This document shows positions 31,698-40,442 of a stretch of DNA of 51,405 nt, piece by piece. The notes beneath the pieces were generated by a model that was given only the letters and a program-made list of their open reading frames with translations, ran no database searches and was not told the DNA's origin. Position numbers and translations under genes: made by a program. The stretch is from Avimicrobium caecorum. Its GTDB lineage: Bacteria; Bacillota; Clostridia; Oscillospirales; Ruminococcaceae. Every line of letters starts with the position of its first letter. Positions within the stretch are counted from its first letter, which is position 1. The stretch is from positions 1-51,405 of the forward strand of contig CAJFNJ010000017.1 in assembly GCA_904394705.1 (NCBI GenBank), written 5' to 3'.

Positions 31698-31855
31698 GTA
31701 AATCAAGTAGAGCGGTAGTTCGCTTTCACCGGTGCGCGATCAAGCAGCACATGGTAGATACGGGTTCATGGACGGTTTCCCAAGGGAGATCGTTTTGTGA
31801 TGTGTGTTTATCAGAGCGTGGGCGGAATACTGCCTGCGCTTTATCTTTTTATTCA
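31698..31855 (+). promoter_or_regulatory. infC operon leader with attenuator (L20-leader type)
   Basis: The leader between the promoter and infC ends in an intrinsic terminator: AGCGTGGGC (31815-31823) pairs with GCCTGCGCT (31832-31840), then TTTATCTTTTTATT. In Bacillus the infC-rpmI-rplT leader is attenuated by binding of ribosomal protein L20. The same gene order and position make this an L20 leader candidate; a covariance-model search would decide. Confidence 0.7.
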
Positions 31856-31876
31856 GTCTAATGGAGGTGCGTTAGC

Positions 31877-32389
31877 ATTAAGGATTTGCCGATCAATGAA
31901 GAAATCCGCGACAAGGAAGTACGAGTGATCGATACCGATGGCAGCCAGCTGGGCATTATGTCCGCCCGGGACGCCTACAAGATCGCTCTGGAAAAGAATC
32001 TGGATCTGGTGAAGATTGCGCCCCAGGCCACTCCGCCTGTGTGCCGCATCATCGACTATGGCAAGTACCGGTTCGAGCAGTCCAAGCGCGAAAAAGAAGC
32101 CAGAAAGAATCAGAAAACCATTGATATCAAGGAGATCCGTCTTTCGCTGAATATTGATGTCAACGACTTCAATACAAAGGTAAAGCAGGCCATCAAGTTC
32201 CTGGAGGGCGGCGACAAGGTCAAGGTTTCGATCCGTTTCCGCGGTCGTGAAATGGCCCACCCGGAACTGGGTACCACCATCATGCAGCGTTTTACCGAAA
32301 GCGTAGCCGGATACGGCACGGTGGAAAAGCAGCCGAAGCTGGAAGGCCGCAGCATGACCATGTTTGTTACCGCAAAGAATGGTAAGTAA
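31877..32389 (+). CDS. infC: Translation initiation factor IF-3
   Basis: 170 residues. IF-3 binds the 30S subunit, prevents joining with 50S and checks the start codon. The family pattern is clear: INEEIRDKEVRVIDTDGSQLGI at the N-terminus and VKVSIRFRGREMAHPELG in the C-terminal domain. The start is the rare ATT at 31877 with GGAGGTG 7 nt upstream, giving KDLPINEEI after the initiator. AUU starts are a known conserved feature of infC; IF-3 itself rejects them, so it limits its own synthesis. It is first in the infC-rpmI-rplT operon. Confidence 0.94.
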   Translation: MKDLPINEEIRDKEVRVIDTDGSQLGIMSARDAYKIALEKNLDLVKIAPQATPPVCRIIDYGKYRFEQSKREKEARKNQKTIDIKEIRLSLNIDVNDFNTKVKQAIKFLEGGDKVKVSIRFRGREMAHPELGTTIMQRFTESVAGYGTVEKQPKLEGRSMTMFVTAKNGK

Positions 32390-32411
32390 AATTTAGGGAG
32401 GATTCATTATT

Positions 32412-32609
32412 ATGCCGAAGCTTAAGACACACAGCGGAGCCAAGAAGCGCTTCAAGATGACCAAGAAGGGCAAGATCAAGAGAGCTCAGGCTTTCAGAAG
32501 ACATATTCTGAACAAGAAGAGCACCAAGCGTAAGAGACTGCTGAGAAAGGCTGCCTATGTACATGGCACCAACCTGAAGGCTCTCAGACTGCTGATGCCT
32601 TACAAGTAA
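32412..32609 (+). CDS. rpmI: 50S ribosomal protein L35
   Basis: 65 residues, normal length, strongly basic. The start PKLKTHSGAKKRFKMTKKGKIKR is the L35 signature. It sits between infC and rplT, as in most Firmicutes. Codons are those of highly expressed genes (AAG, AGA, CTG). GGAGG precedes the ATG. Confidence 0.97.
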   Translation: MPKLKTHSGAKKRFKMTKKGKIKRAQAFRRHILNKKSTKRKRLLRKAAYVHGTNLKALRLLMPYK

Positions 32610-32673
32610 GCCGACCGCTTGCTGAAAAAATCGGATCACTACTTTATTGTATAAACTCTTGGAGGTATAGGAA

Positions 32674-33027
32674 ATGGCTCGTATCAAGGGCGCGGTTATG
32701 ACCCGCAAAAGAAGAAAGAAGACTCTGAAGCTCGCCAAGGGCTACTTCGGCGCAAAGAGCAAGAGATTTAAGATGGCGAAGCAGGCCGTGATGAAGTCCG
32801 GTCAGTATGCTTACATCGGCAGAAAGCAGAAGAAGAGAAACTTCCGCTCTCTGTGGATCACCCGTATTTCGGCTGCCTGCCGCATGAACGGTGTGAACTA
32901 CTCCACCTTTATGAACGGTCTGAAGAAGGCTGGCATCACCCTGAACCGCAAGATGCTCTCTGAGCTGGCTATCAACGATGCTGCCGCTTTCACCGCTCTG
33001 GTAGAGAAGGCTAAGGCTGCTCTCTAA
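32674..33027 (+). CDS. rplT: 50S ribosomal protein L20
   Basis: 117 residues. It is an early-assembly protein of the large subunit and the likely autoregulator of this operon. The signature is ARIKGAVMTRKRRKKTLKLAKGYFGAKSK at the N-terminus and the C-terminal block NGVNYSTFMNGLKKAGITLNRKMLSELA. GGAGG precedes the ATG. It is the last gene before a strong terminator. Confidence 0.97.
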   Translation: MARIKGAVMTRKRRKKTLKLAKGYFGAKSKRFKMAKQAVMKSGQYAYIGRKQKKRNFRSLWITRISAACRMNGVNYSTFMNGLKKAGITLNRKMLSELAINDAAAFTALVEKAKAAL

Positions 33028-33040
33028 TTTTTCGCACAGA

Positions 33041-33074
33041 AACGCCCGTTTTTCACAGAAAGCGGGCGTTTTTT
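33041..33074 (+). terminator. Intrinsic terminator after rplT
   Basis: AACGCCCG and CGGGCGTT enclose a loop around TTTTTCACAGAAAG and are followed by TTTTTT. Confidence 0.92.
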
Positions 33075-33110
33075 GATACCCGGAAACACTGCCGGAATCA
33101 GTCCGGCGGA

Positions 33111-33140
33111 TTGACAAGAGGCACACTCTGGGCATACAAT
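33111..33140 (+). promoter_or_regulatory. Promoter of the TrmH-family methyltransferase gene
   Basis: TTGACA (33111-33116) and TACAAT (33135-33140) are 18 nt apart. Confidence 0.7.
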
Positions 33141-33185
33141 AGGAAATTGAACAAAGCCCCCGGTTCTGCCGGGAGAAAAGGAACG

Positions 33186-33989
33186 GTGACCGTGCAGGAA
33201 ATCACATCTTCACAGAATCCCCGGATCAAGGAACTGGTCAGGCTCTCCAGCCAGAAAAAGGAGAGGAGCCTGAGCGGTCTTTTTGTCGTGGAATCGGCTA
33301 AACTCGTGGAGGAAGCAGCCCTTGCCGGCATCGGCATTGAGGCGCTCTACCGCACCGATGAAGCCGCCGAAAAATATGCACCCTATCTCGCCCCGGCCCA
33401 GGCGGCCTGCGGCAGTGAGGTGCGCATCACCCGTCCGGTGGCGGAAAAACTGGCGGCGTCCCAGCATACCCAGGGGGTCTTTGCCCTCTGCCGTATCCCC
33501 GAGCCCTCCCTCACTGCGGAGAGCCTGTCGCCCCAGGGACGCTATCTGGTGCTCAGCTCGCTCCAGGACCCGGGCAACATCGGCGCTGTGCTGCGTTCAG
33601 CCCTGGCCTTCGGCTGTGACGGGCTGATCCTCTCGGACGACTGCCCCGACCTGTACAGCCCCAAGGTACTGCGGGCTGCCATGGGCGGCGTGTTCCGCCA
33701 GCCGGTGCTGGTGAGCCGGGATCTGCCCGGGCTGATTCGCTCCATGCGGGAAAAGGGCATCGACACCCTGGCAGCTGCCCTGGACCGCTCTGCCATGACC
33801 AGCGATGAAGCCCGGCTCGACCGGGACGGCGTGGCGGTGGTCATCGGCAATGAGGGCTCCGGTCTTTCCACCGAAATGATCGAAGCCTGTGGAAAAACAG
33901 TGTTTATCCCCATCTCGGAACGGTCCGAGAGCCTCAATGCCTCGGTGGCTGCCAGCATTTTCCTGTGGGAAATGCGCCGCCGGGGATAA
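33186..33989 (+). CDS. TrmH-family (SPOUT) RNA 2'-O-methyltransferase
   Basis: 267 residues. It methylates ribose of rRNA or tRNA with S-adenosylmethionine. The N-terminal part (SSQNPRIKELVRLSSQKKERSLSGLFVVE) is the substrate-binding domain. The knotted SPOUT domain has SSLQDPGNIGAVLRSALAFG, VIGNEGSGLS and the last IPISERSESLNASVAASIFLWE, the three classical motifs. RlmB or a similar rRNA enzyme is likely, but the target nucleotide cannot be told. The start is GTG 33186 or GTG 33192, both near AAAAGGAA; no ATG fits. It has its own promoter; dprA follows 35 nt later. Confidence 0.92.
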   Translation: MTVQEITSSQNPRIKELVRLSSQKKERSLSGLFVVESAKLVEEAALAGIGIEALYRTDEAAEKYAPYLAPAQAACGSEVRITRPVAEKLAASQHTQGVFALCRIPEPSLTAESLSPQGRYLVLSSLQDPGNIGAVLRSALAFGCDGLILSDDCPDLYSPKVLRAAMGGVFRQPVLVSRDLPGLIRSMREKGIDTLAAALDRSAMTSDEARLDRDGVAVVIGNEGSGLSTEMIEACGKTVFIPISERSESLNASVAASIFLWEMRRRG

Positions 33990-34024
33990 CCGGACGATTT
34001 CTTTGGGAGTTGGGAGGGAATCCT

Positions 34025-35236
34025 ATGGATCAGGCTGTTTATTGGCTGTGGTTTGCTGGGCTGTTCGGGCGGGGAACCCGGCTTTCCCATGAAATGCTGG
34101 AGTTCTACGGCTCGGCAAAGGCAGTCTTTGAGGCGTCGGAGCCGGAACTGCGGCAGACCGCCCTGCTCAGCCGGGAACGGATTGCCCGGGTGCTGCGCCA
34201 TGACACCGATGCCGCCCAGCGCCAGTATGACGAGGCGCTGCGGGAGGGCTGCCGGGTGCTCACCCCCGGGGACGATGAATATCCTGACTGTCTGCGGCAT
34301 ATCTATGCACCGCCGTCCGTCCTGTTCCTGCGGGGAAGCCTGGCGGGGCTGGAGGAGCGGCCTGCCATTGCGGTGGTGGGTTCCCGGCACAGCGATGAAT
34401 ATGGCCTGACCGTGGCTTCCCGGCTTTCGGAGGAGCTGGCGGCAGCCGGGGTGAGCATTGTCAGCGGGCTTGCCATGGGGATCGATCAAGCGGCACATCG
34501 GGCCGCTATCAAAGCCGAGGGCGTCACAATCGGCGTTTTGGGCTGTGGTATCGAACTCGATTACCCCAAGGGCACCCGTCCCCTCCGGGAACTGATAGCA
34601 GAAAAGGGCGCTGTCCTCACCGAATATCCGGTGGGAGAGCCGGCCCGCCCGGGGAACTTCCCCATGCGCAACCGCATCATCTCTGGACTGTCCCGGGGTG
34701 TGCTGGTGGTGCGGGCGGACGAGTACAGCGGTTCGCTCATCACTGCCGGGCATGCCCTCAGCCAGGGGCGGGATGTGTTCGCCGTGCCGGGACGCATCGA
34801 CGAAGCCCTCTCCCGGGGCACCAACAAGCTGCTGCTCCAGGGCGCCAAACCGGTGACCTGTGCCGGGGATATTCTGGAGGAGTATGCCTCGGTACCCAGC
34901 TGGGGCAGGAATGTTCCCAGTCAGGTCACACCCGATCCGGTGCGGCTGCGCTCCGGGAGCCGTCCCCGTCCCCAGCGCAAACCAGCGGGACAGCGGTCCG
35001 GTCTGCCGGCAGATCCGGCGGCCTGTCCTGATCCGCCCCGGCGCCGGGCTGTCCCTGAATATCTCAGCCGCCGTCAGGCAGATCTGCTCGGGCAGATCGG
35101 TTCCCAGCCGGTCACAGCTGCCCAGCTGGCAGTCCAGACCGGGCGTCCGGTGGGGGAGATCCTCTCCTCGCTCAGTGAGCTGGAGATCTACGGACTGATC
35201 GAGAGCCATGGCCCGCTGGGCTATACGGCACTCTGA
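34025..35236 (+). CDS. dprA: DNA-processing protein A
   Basis: 403 residues. It loads RecA on single-stranded DNA taken up in transformation. The Rossmann-like core has AIAVVGSRHSDEYG (about 116-129), GLAMGIDQAAHRAA, and PMRNRIISGLSRGVLVV (about 214-230). After a variable Pro/Arg-rich linker (about 300-345) the C-terminus is a winged helix (VTAAQLAVQTGRPVGEILSSLSELEIYGLI). Its place directly before topA is conserved in Firmicutes. GGAGGG lies 6-7 nt before ATG 34025. Confidence 0.97.
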   Translation: MDQAVYWLWFAGLFGRGTRLSHEMLEFYGSAKAVFEASEPELRQTALLSRERIARVLRHDTDAAQRQYDEALREGCRVLTPGDDEYPDCLRHIYAPPSVLFLRGSLAGLEERPAIAVVGSRHSDEYGLTVASRLSEELAAAGVSIVSGLAMGIDQAAHRAAIKAEGVTIGVLGCGIELDYPKGTRPLRELIAEKGAVLTEYPVGEPARPGNFPMRNRIISGLSRGVLVVRADEYSGSLITAGHALSQGRDVFAVPGRIDEALSRGTNKLLLQGAKPVTCAGDILEEYASVPSWGRNVPSQVTPDPVRLRSGSRPRPQRKPAGQRSGLPADPAACPDPPRRRAVPEYLSRRQADLLGQIGSQPVTAAQLAVQTGRPVGEILSSLSELEIYGLIESHGPLGYTAL

Positions 35237-35322
35237 TTTTATATGAAAAGTTCCGGCCTTCGGGCCGTTTGGCAGACGGTTCTTTTCATTCGGGAACCGT
35301 CCGATAAAGGAGTGGAAACGAT

Positions 35323-37407
35323 ATGTCAAATCTGGTGATTGTGGAGAGCCCCGCAAAGGCCAAAACGATCAAGAAATATCTCGGTTCCGGCTATGAAGTG
35401 GTGGCGTCCATGGGACACATCCGCGATCTGCCCAAGAGCAAGATCGGCGTGGACATCGAACACGGCTTCAAACCGGACTACATTGAAATGAAGGACAAGA
35501 AGGAGCTTATCTCGTCGCTGAAGAAGCAGGCGAAGAAGAGCGACAAGGTCTATCTGGCAACCGACCCGGACCGGGAAGGCGAAGCCATCTCCTGGCATCT
35601 GGCCTATATCCTGGGGCTGGATCTCAACGATCAGAACCGTGTGACCTTCAATGAGATCACCAAGAGCGGTGTGAAAAATGGTATAGAACACCCCCGCACC
35701 ATCAACATTGACCTGGTGAACGCCCAGCAGGCCCGCCGTATCCTCGACCGGATCGTGGGTTATAAGCTGTCCCCGTTCCTGTGGAAAAAGGTGCGCCGGG
35801 GCCTCTCTGCCGGACGGGTGCAGTCGGTGACTGTCCGCCTGATCTGCGACCGGGAAGAGGAGATCCGCAAGTTCGTTTCGGAGGAGTACTGGACCATCGA
35901 CGCCAAGCTGCTGGCTTCGGGCAGCCGCAGTCCCTTTGCCGCCAAGTTCTACGGCACCCCCGAGGGCAAGATGGAGCTTGCCAACCAGGAGGAGACTGAC
36001 CGCATCCTGGCAGAGCTGGAAGGGGAAGCCTTCACCGTTGGAGCGGTGAAGAAGGGCATCCGCAGAAAGAGCCCGGCACCGCCCTTCTCCACCTCGACCC
36101 TCCAGCAGGAGGCCTCCCGCAAGCTGGGCTTCCAGGCCCGCCGCACCATGAAGGCAGCCCAGGAGCTCTACGAAGGCGTGGAGGTAGCGGGCATGGGCGC
36201 TGTGGGTCTTATTACCTACATGCGTACCGACTCGCTGCGTATCTCGGACGAGGCCCAGGCAGACGCTGCCAAGTACATCGGCGAAAAGTTCGGCACCCAG
36301 TACCTGCCGCCGTCCAAGCGGGTGTATAAGTCCAAATCCAACGCCCAGGATGGACATGAGGCCATCCGTCCCACCATGATCGAAATGAGCCCGGACAAGG
36401 TCAAGGACAGCCTCTCTGCCGACCAGTACAAGCTCTACAAGCTCATCTGGGAGCGGTTCCTCGCCAGTCAGATGGCAAATGCCCTCTACAATACAGTGGC
36501 AGCGGATATTCACGCCGGCAAGTACCTGTTCAAGGCCTCGGGCTTCAGTGTGAAGTTTGACGGCTTCACCACCCTCTATGAGGAGGGCCGGGACGATGCC
36601 GAGGACGCCGAAGGCAAGCTGCCGCCCATTGAAACCGGCGACGCCCTCAAGGTGAAATCCCTGGGCGGCAACCAGCACTTCACCCAGCCGCCGGCCCGGT
36701 ACACCGAAGCCTCCCTTATCAAGACGCTGGAGGAAAACGGCATCGGACGCCCGAGCACCTATGCCCCCACCATCACCACCATTCTGGCCCGGGGCTATAT
36801 CGAGCGGGAACAGAAGGCCCTGAAGCCCACCATTCTGGGCGAAGTGACCACCAAGCTCATGGAGGAGCAGTTCCCGAACATTGTCAATGTGAAGTTCACC
36901 GCCAACATGGAAAAGAGCCTGGACGAGGTGGAAGAGGGCAAGGAGGACTGGGTCAGCACCCTGAGCGAGTTCTATGACGAGTTCTCCGCCACCCTGGAAC
37001 AGGCGGAAAAGAATATGGAAGGCACCCGGGTGAAGATCCCCGACGAGGAGACGGACATCATCTGCGAGAAGTGCGGACGCCCCATGGTGATCCGTCTGGG
37101 CCGGTATGGCAAGTTCCTGGCCTGCTCCGGTTTCCCCGAGTGCACCAACACCCGCCGTCTGGTGGAGGACACCGGCGGCATCTGCCCCAAGTGCGGCGGA
37201 CGCATCGTGGTGAAGAAGTCCAAGAGCGGACGCAGCTTCTATGGCTGTGAAAACTATCCCACCTGCGATTTTATGACCTGGGATAAGCCCATCGAGGAGA
37301 AATGTCCCCGGTGCGGCAGCACCCTGTTCAAAAAGACCGGACGCTTTGCCAAGATCCACTGCCTGAAGGAAGGCTGCGGCTATGAAAAGGGGGTATCCAA
37401 GGAATGA
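35323..37407 (+). CDS. topA: DNA topoisomerase I
   Basis: 694 residues. It relaxes negative supercoils. The N-terminal Toprim domain starts VIVESPAKAKTIKKYLGSGYEVVASMGHIRDLP and has the DPDREGEAISWHL acidic motif. The active-site Tyr is in GLITYMRTDS (Tyr299). The C-terminus holds three four-Cys zinc ribbons: CEKCGRP...CSGFPEC, CPKCGG...CENYPTC and CPRCGS...CLKEGC. The leader 35237-35322 has several small hairpins, among them ACGGTTC/GAACCGT. AAGGAG precedes the ATG. The stop overlaps trmFO by 4 nt (ATGA). Confidence 0.98.
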   Translation: MSNLVIVESPAKAKTIKKYLGSGYEVVASMGHIRDLPKSKIGVDIEHGFKPDYIEMKDKKELISSLKKQAKKSDKVYLATDPDREGEAISWHLAYILGLDLNDQNRVTFNEITKSGVKNGIEHPRTINIDLVNAQQARRILDRIVGYKLSPFLWKKVRRGLSAGRVQSVTVRLICDREEEIRKFVSEEYWTIDAKLLASGSRSPFAAKFYGTPEGKMELANQEETDRILAELEGEAFTVGAVKKGIRRKSPAPPFSTSTLQQEASRKLGFQARRTMKAAQELYEGVEVAGMGAVGLITYMRTDSLRISDEAQADAAKYIGEKFGTQYLPPSKRVYKSKSNAQDGHEAIRPTMIEMSPDKVKDSLSADQYKLYKLIWERFLASQMANALYNTVAADIHAGKYLFKASGFSVKFDGFTTLYEEGRDDAEDAEGKLPPIETGDALKVKSLGGNQHFTQPPARYTEASLIKTLEENGIGRPSTYAPTITTILARGYIEREQKALKPTILGEVTTKLMEEQFPNIVNVKFTANMEKSLDEVEEGKEDWVSTLSEFYDEFSATLEQAEKNMEGTRVKIPDEETDIICEKCGRPMVIRLGRYGKFLACSGFPECTNTRRLVEDTGGICPKCGGRIVVKKSKSGRSFYGCENYPTCDFMTWDKPIEEKCPRCGSTLFKKTGRFAKIHCLKEGCGYEKGVSKE

Positions 37408-38717
37408 CCCCTGTCACTGTGGTAGGAGCCGGATTTGCCGGCTGTGAAGCCGCCTGGACTCTGGCTCAGAACGGCATTCCCGTCACCCTCTGGGAGATGA
37501 AGCCCCGGAAGTTTTCCCCGGCGCATCACTCCCCGGACTTTGCCGAGCTGATCTGCTCCAACTCCTTCAAGGCCAGTCGTCTGGAATCGGCGGCGGGACT
37601 GCTCAAGGCGGAGATGGAACGGCTGGGGAGTCTGTGTGTCCCCTGTGCCAAGGAGACAGCTGTGGCTGCCGGCGGAGCCCTGGCTGTGGACCGGGACCGG
37701 TTCTCGGCGCTGGTCACCGAAAAGATCCGCAGTCATCCGCTCATCACCGTCCGGGAGGGCGAGGTCACTGAGATTCCGGATGGGAATGTGATCATCGCCA
37801 CCGGCCCGCTCACCTCCGAGGCGCTTTCCGCCGCCATCGGAGAGCTGATCTCGGCGGAGTATCTCAGCTTCTTTGACGCCGCCGCCCCCATTGTGGAGGC
37901 GTCCAGCATCGATATGGACAAGGTGTTCTTTGCTGCCCGGTACGGTCGGGGGGACGATGACTATATCAACTGCCCCTTTGACAAGGAGGGCTATGAGAAG
38001 TTCGCCGAGGAACTGGCAAACGCCGAGAGCGTGGAGCTCAAGGAGTTTGAAAAGCGGGACTTCAAGGTCTATGAGGGTTGTATGCCCATTGAAGTCATGG
38101 CCCGCCGGGGTGCTGACACCATGCGGTTCGGCCCCCTCAAGCCGGTGGGGCTCCGGGACCCGAAAACCGGTCACCGTCCCTGGGCAGCGGTCCAGCTGCG
38201 CCGGGAGAATGAAGCCGGCACCCTCTACAACATCGTCGGCTTCCAGACCAACCTCAAATTCCCGGAACAGAAGCGGGTATTCTCGATGATCCCCGGTCTG
38301 GAACACGCAGTCTTTGCCCGGTATGGCGTCATGCACCGCAATACCTTTATGAATTCGCCCAAGCTGCTCCATGCGGACTTCTCGCTGCGCAGTGACCCCC
38401 GCATCTTCTTCGCCGGTCAGATGACCGGTGTGGAGGGGTATATGGAGTCGGCTTCGTCGGGACTCATCGCCGGCATTGCCATGGCACGGCGGCTGCGGGG
38501 ACTTCCCCCGCTGGAGCTGCCTGAAACCACCATGCTCGGCGCGCTGACCCGGTATATCAGCTCGTCCACGGCGGAGGATTTCCAGCCCATGGGCAGCAAT
38601 ATGGGCATCCTGCCGCCCCTTCCCGAGAAGATCAAGGGCAAGGCGGAGCGCTACGGCGCACTGGCTGCCCGTGCCATGCAGGATCTGGAACAGACCCTGA
38701 GAGATTTGGAGGCATAA
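37404..38717 (+). CDS. trmFO: Methylenetetrahydrofolate-dependent tRNA (uracil-54) C5-methyltransferase
   Basis: 437 residues. It makes ribothymidine at position 54 of tRNA with methylene-tetrahydrofolate and FAD instead of SAM. The FAD-binding start is VTVVGAGFAGCEAAWTLAQNG (4-24). The family blocks LICSNSFKA, GCMPIEVMARRGADTMRFGPLKPVGL and FFAGQMTGVEGYMESASSGL are all present, including the Cys of CMPIEV that carries the reaction. It overlaps topA by 4 nt; the topA-trmFO order is common in Firmicutes. Confidence 0.98.
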   Translation: MTPVTVVGAGFAGCEAAWTLAQNGIPVTLWEMKPRKFSPAHHSPDFAELICSNSFKASRLESAAGLLKAEMERLGSLCVPCAKETAVAAGGALAVDRDRFSALVTEKIRSHPLITVREGEVTEIPDGNVIIATGPLTSEALSAAIGELISAEYLSFFDAAAPIVEASSIDMDKVFFAARYGRGDDDYINCPFDKEGYEKFAEELANAESVELKEFEKRDFKVYEGCMPIEVMARRGADTMRFGPLKPVGLRDPKTGHRPWAAVQLRRENEAGTLYNIVGFQTNLKFPEQKRVFSMIPGLEHAVFARYGVMHRNTFMNSPKLLHADFSLRSDPRIFFAGQMTGVEGYMESASSGLIAGIAMARRLRGLPPLELPETTMLGALTRYISSSTAEDFQPMGSNMGILPPLPEKIKGKAERYGALAARAMQDLEQTLRDLEA

Positions 38718-38720
38718 GCT

Positions 38721-39764
38721 ATGAAAATTATCGTTGACGCGTTCGGCGGCGACCATGCGCCGCTGGCTGTGATAGAAGGCTGCCGTCAGGCAGTGGACGA
38801 GCTGGGGGCAGAGATCCTGCTCACCGGTGATGAGGAGAAGATCCGTCAGGCTGCTGCTGAGGCGAAGATCTCCCTGGACGGTATGGAGATTGTCCATGCG
38901 CCGTCGGTGATCCCGGTGGAGGAGGACCCCACCACCCTGCTCAAGAAGTACGCTGATTCCTCGATGGCAGTGGGTCTGCGCCTGCTCAGCGAGGGCAAGG
39001 GCGAGGCCTTTGTGTCCGCCGGAAGCACCGGCGCCCTGGTGGTGGGCTCCACCCTCATTGTCAAGCGTGTAAAGGGCGTGCGCCGTATTGCCATCGGCAC
39101 CCTGGTGCCCAATGCCGGAGCCGGTTACCTGCTGGTGGACGCCGGCGCCAACCATGACTGCCGTCCGGAGATGCTCCTGCAGTTCGCCCTCATGGGCAGC
39201 GCCTATATGGAAAAGGTGCAGGGCATCCCGAAGCCCCGGGTGGGTCTGGTGAACATCGGCACCGAGGAGAACAAGGGCACCCAGCTCCAGCTGGATGTGC
39301 TGCCCCTGCTCAAGGAGGCGCCCATCCACTTCACCGGCAATGTGGAAGCCCGGGGTCTGCCCCTGGGCGAAGTGGATGTCGCCGTGACCGACGGCTTTAC
39401 CGGCAACATCATTCTCAAGACCACCGAGGGTATGGGCAAGTTCTTCTCCAATGAGCTCAAATCCATGGTCAAGAGCTTCCCGGGCGTGCTGGGCGGTCTC
39501 TTGCTGGCGGGCAAGTTTGGGGCCCTCAAGAAGAAGTCCGATTCCAATGAGGCCGGCGGCGCTCCGCTGCTGGGTCTGCGCAAGCCGGTCATCAAGGCCC
39601 ATGGCAGCTCCAATGCCAAGGCCTTCAAGAACGCCATCCGCCAGGCCATGACCTGCCATCAGAACAATATGGTCGGCCTGATTGAAGAATATATGGAAAG
39701 CTACCGTGCAGCTGAGGCCGCTGCCAAGGCAGAAGCTGCCGCCGGAGAGGAGGAAGCACAGTGA
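38721..39764 (+). CDS. plsX: Acyl-ACP:phosphate acyltransferase
   Basis: 347 residues. It makes acyl phosphate from acyl-ACP for the PlsY step in phospholipid synthesis. The start KIIVDAFGGDHAPLAVIEG and the blocks FVSAGSTGALVVGSTLI, LVDAGANHDCRPEML and GLVNIGTEENKGTQ are family hallmarks. The C-terminal 20 residues (AAEAAAKAEAAAGEEEAQ) are a variable Ala/Glu tail. It follows trmFO after 3 nt with GGAGG inside the end of that gene. acpP, which often stands between plsX and rnc, is absent here. Confidence 0.97.
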   Translation: MKIIVDAFGGDHAPLAVIEGCRQAVDELGAEILLTGDEEKIRQAAAEAKISLDGMEIVHAPSVIPVEEDPTTLLKKYADSSMAVGLRLLSEGKGEAFVSAGSTGALVVGSTLIVKRVKGVRRIAIGTLVPNAGAGYLLVDAGANHDCRPEMLLQFALMGSAYMEKVQGIPKPRVGLVNIGTEENKGTQLQLDVLPLLKEAPIHFTGNVEARGLPLGEVDVAVTDGFTGNIILKTTEGMGKFFSNELKSMVKSFPGVLGGLLLAGKFGALKKKSDSNEAGGAPLLGLRKPVIKAHGSSNAKAFKNAIRQAMTCHQNNMVGLIEEYMESYRAAEAAAKAEAAAGEEEAQ

Positions 39765-40441
39765 GAGAGATGCATGAGCTGGAAAAAACCATCGGCTATG
39801 AGTTCAAAAATGAGGGATACCTGCGCACTGCGCTGACCCATTCCTCCTATGCCAATGAGATGCGCTCCCGCTGCCCGTACAACGAGCGGCAGGAGTTCCT
39901 GGGGGACGCGGTGCTGTCCATCATCGTGTCCGACTACCTGTTCAAGAGCTCCCATCTGGCAGAGGGCGACCTGACCAAGCTGCGGGCCTCCATTGTCTGC
40001 GAGAAGTCGCTCTGGGGCTGGGCCAAGGAGATCCACCTCGGCGATTATATCCTGCTGGGCAAGGGCGAGGAGAACTCCGGCGGACGGGAACGCCCCTCCA
40101 TCCAGGCCGATGCCTTTGAGGCACTCATCGCCGCCGTCTATCTGGACAGCGGCATGGAGCGCACCCGGCAGTTCCTGATGCCCTTTGTGCTGCGCAGCCT
40201 GGAAAACGAGGAAAAGCCCGCCTTCAAGGACTACAAGACCCTGCTGCAGGAGATCGTCCAGAAGAACCCCGAGGAACAGCTCAGCTATGAGCTGGTGGAG
40301 GAGCGCGGCCCCGACCACGACAAGACCTTTGTGGTGCAGGTGAAGATCAACTCCAATGTCATCGGGTACGGCGAGGGCAAGAGCAAGAAGGCCGCGGAGC
40401 AGATGGCTGCCAAGGAAGCTGTCGAGCTCATGGGAGAATAA
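39761..40441 (+). CDS. rnc: Ribonuclease III
   Basis: 226 residues. It cleaves double-stranded RNA, for example in rRNA maturation. The catalytic signature is RQEFLGDAVLSIIVSDYLF (about 47-65), with the second acidic site at DAFEALIAAVYLD (about 121-133). The last 70 residues are a double-stranded-RNA-binding domain (FKDYKTLLQEIVQ and GEGKSKKAAEQMAAKEAVELM). The start is GTG 39761, 7 nt after AGGAGG, overlapping the plsX stop by 4 nt. Confidence 0.97.
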   Translation: MREMHELEKTIGYEFKNEGYLRTALTHSSYANEMRSRCPYNERQEFLGDAVLSIIVSDYLFKSSHLAEGDLTKLRASIVCEKSLWGWAKEIHLGDYILLGKGEENSGGRERPSIQADAFEALIAAVYLDSGMERTRQFLMPFVLRSLENEEKPAFKDYKTLLQEIVQKNPEEQLSYELVEERGPDHDKTFVVQVKINSNVIGYGEGKSKKAAEQMAAKEAVELMGE

Positions 40442-40442
40442 G

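Noticed and set aside
35326..37359. Long open frame on the minus strand opposite topA, and similar ones opposite addB, smc and leuS
   Set aside because: They are mirror frames of GC-rich coding genes. They have no ribosome binding sites or family similarity, while the plus-strand proteins are unmistakable.
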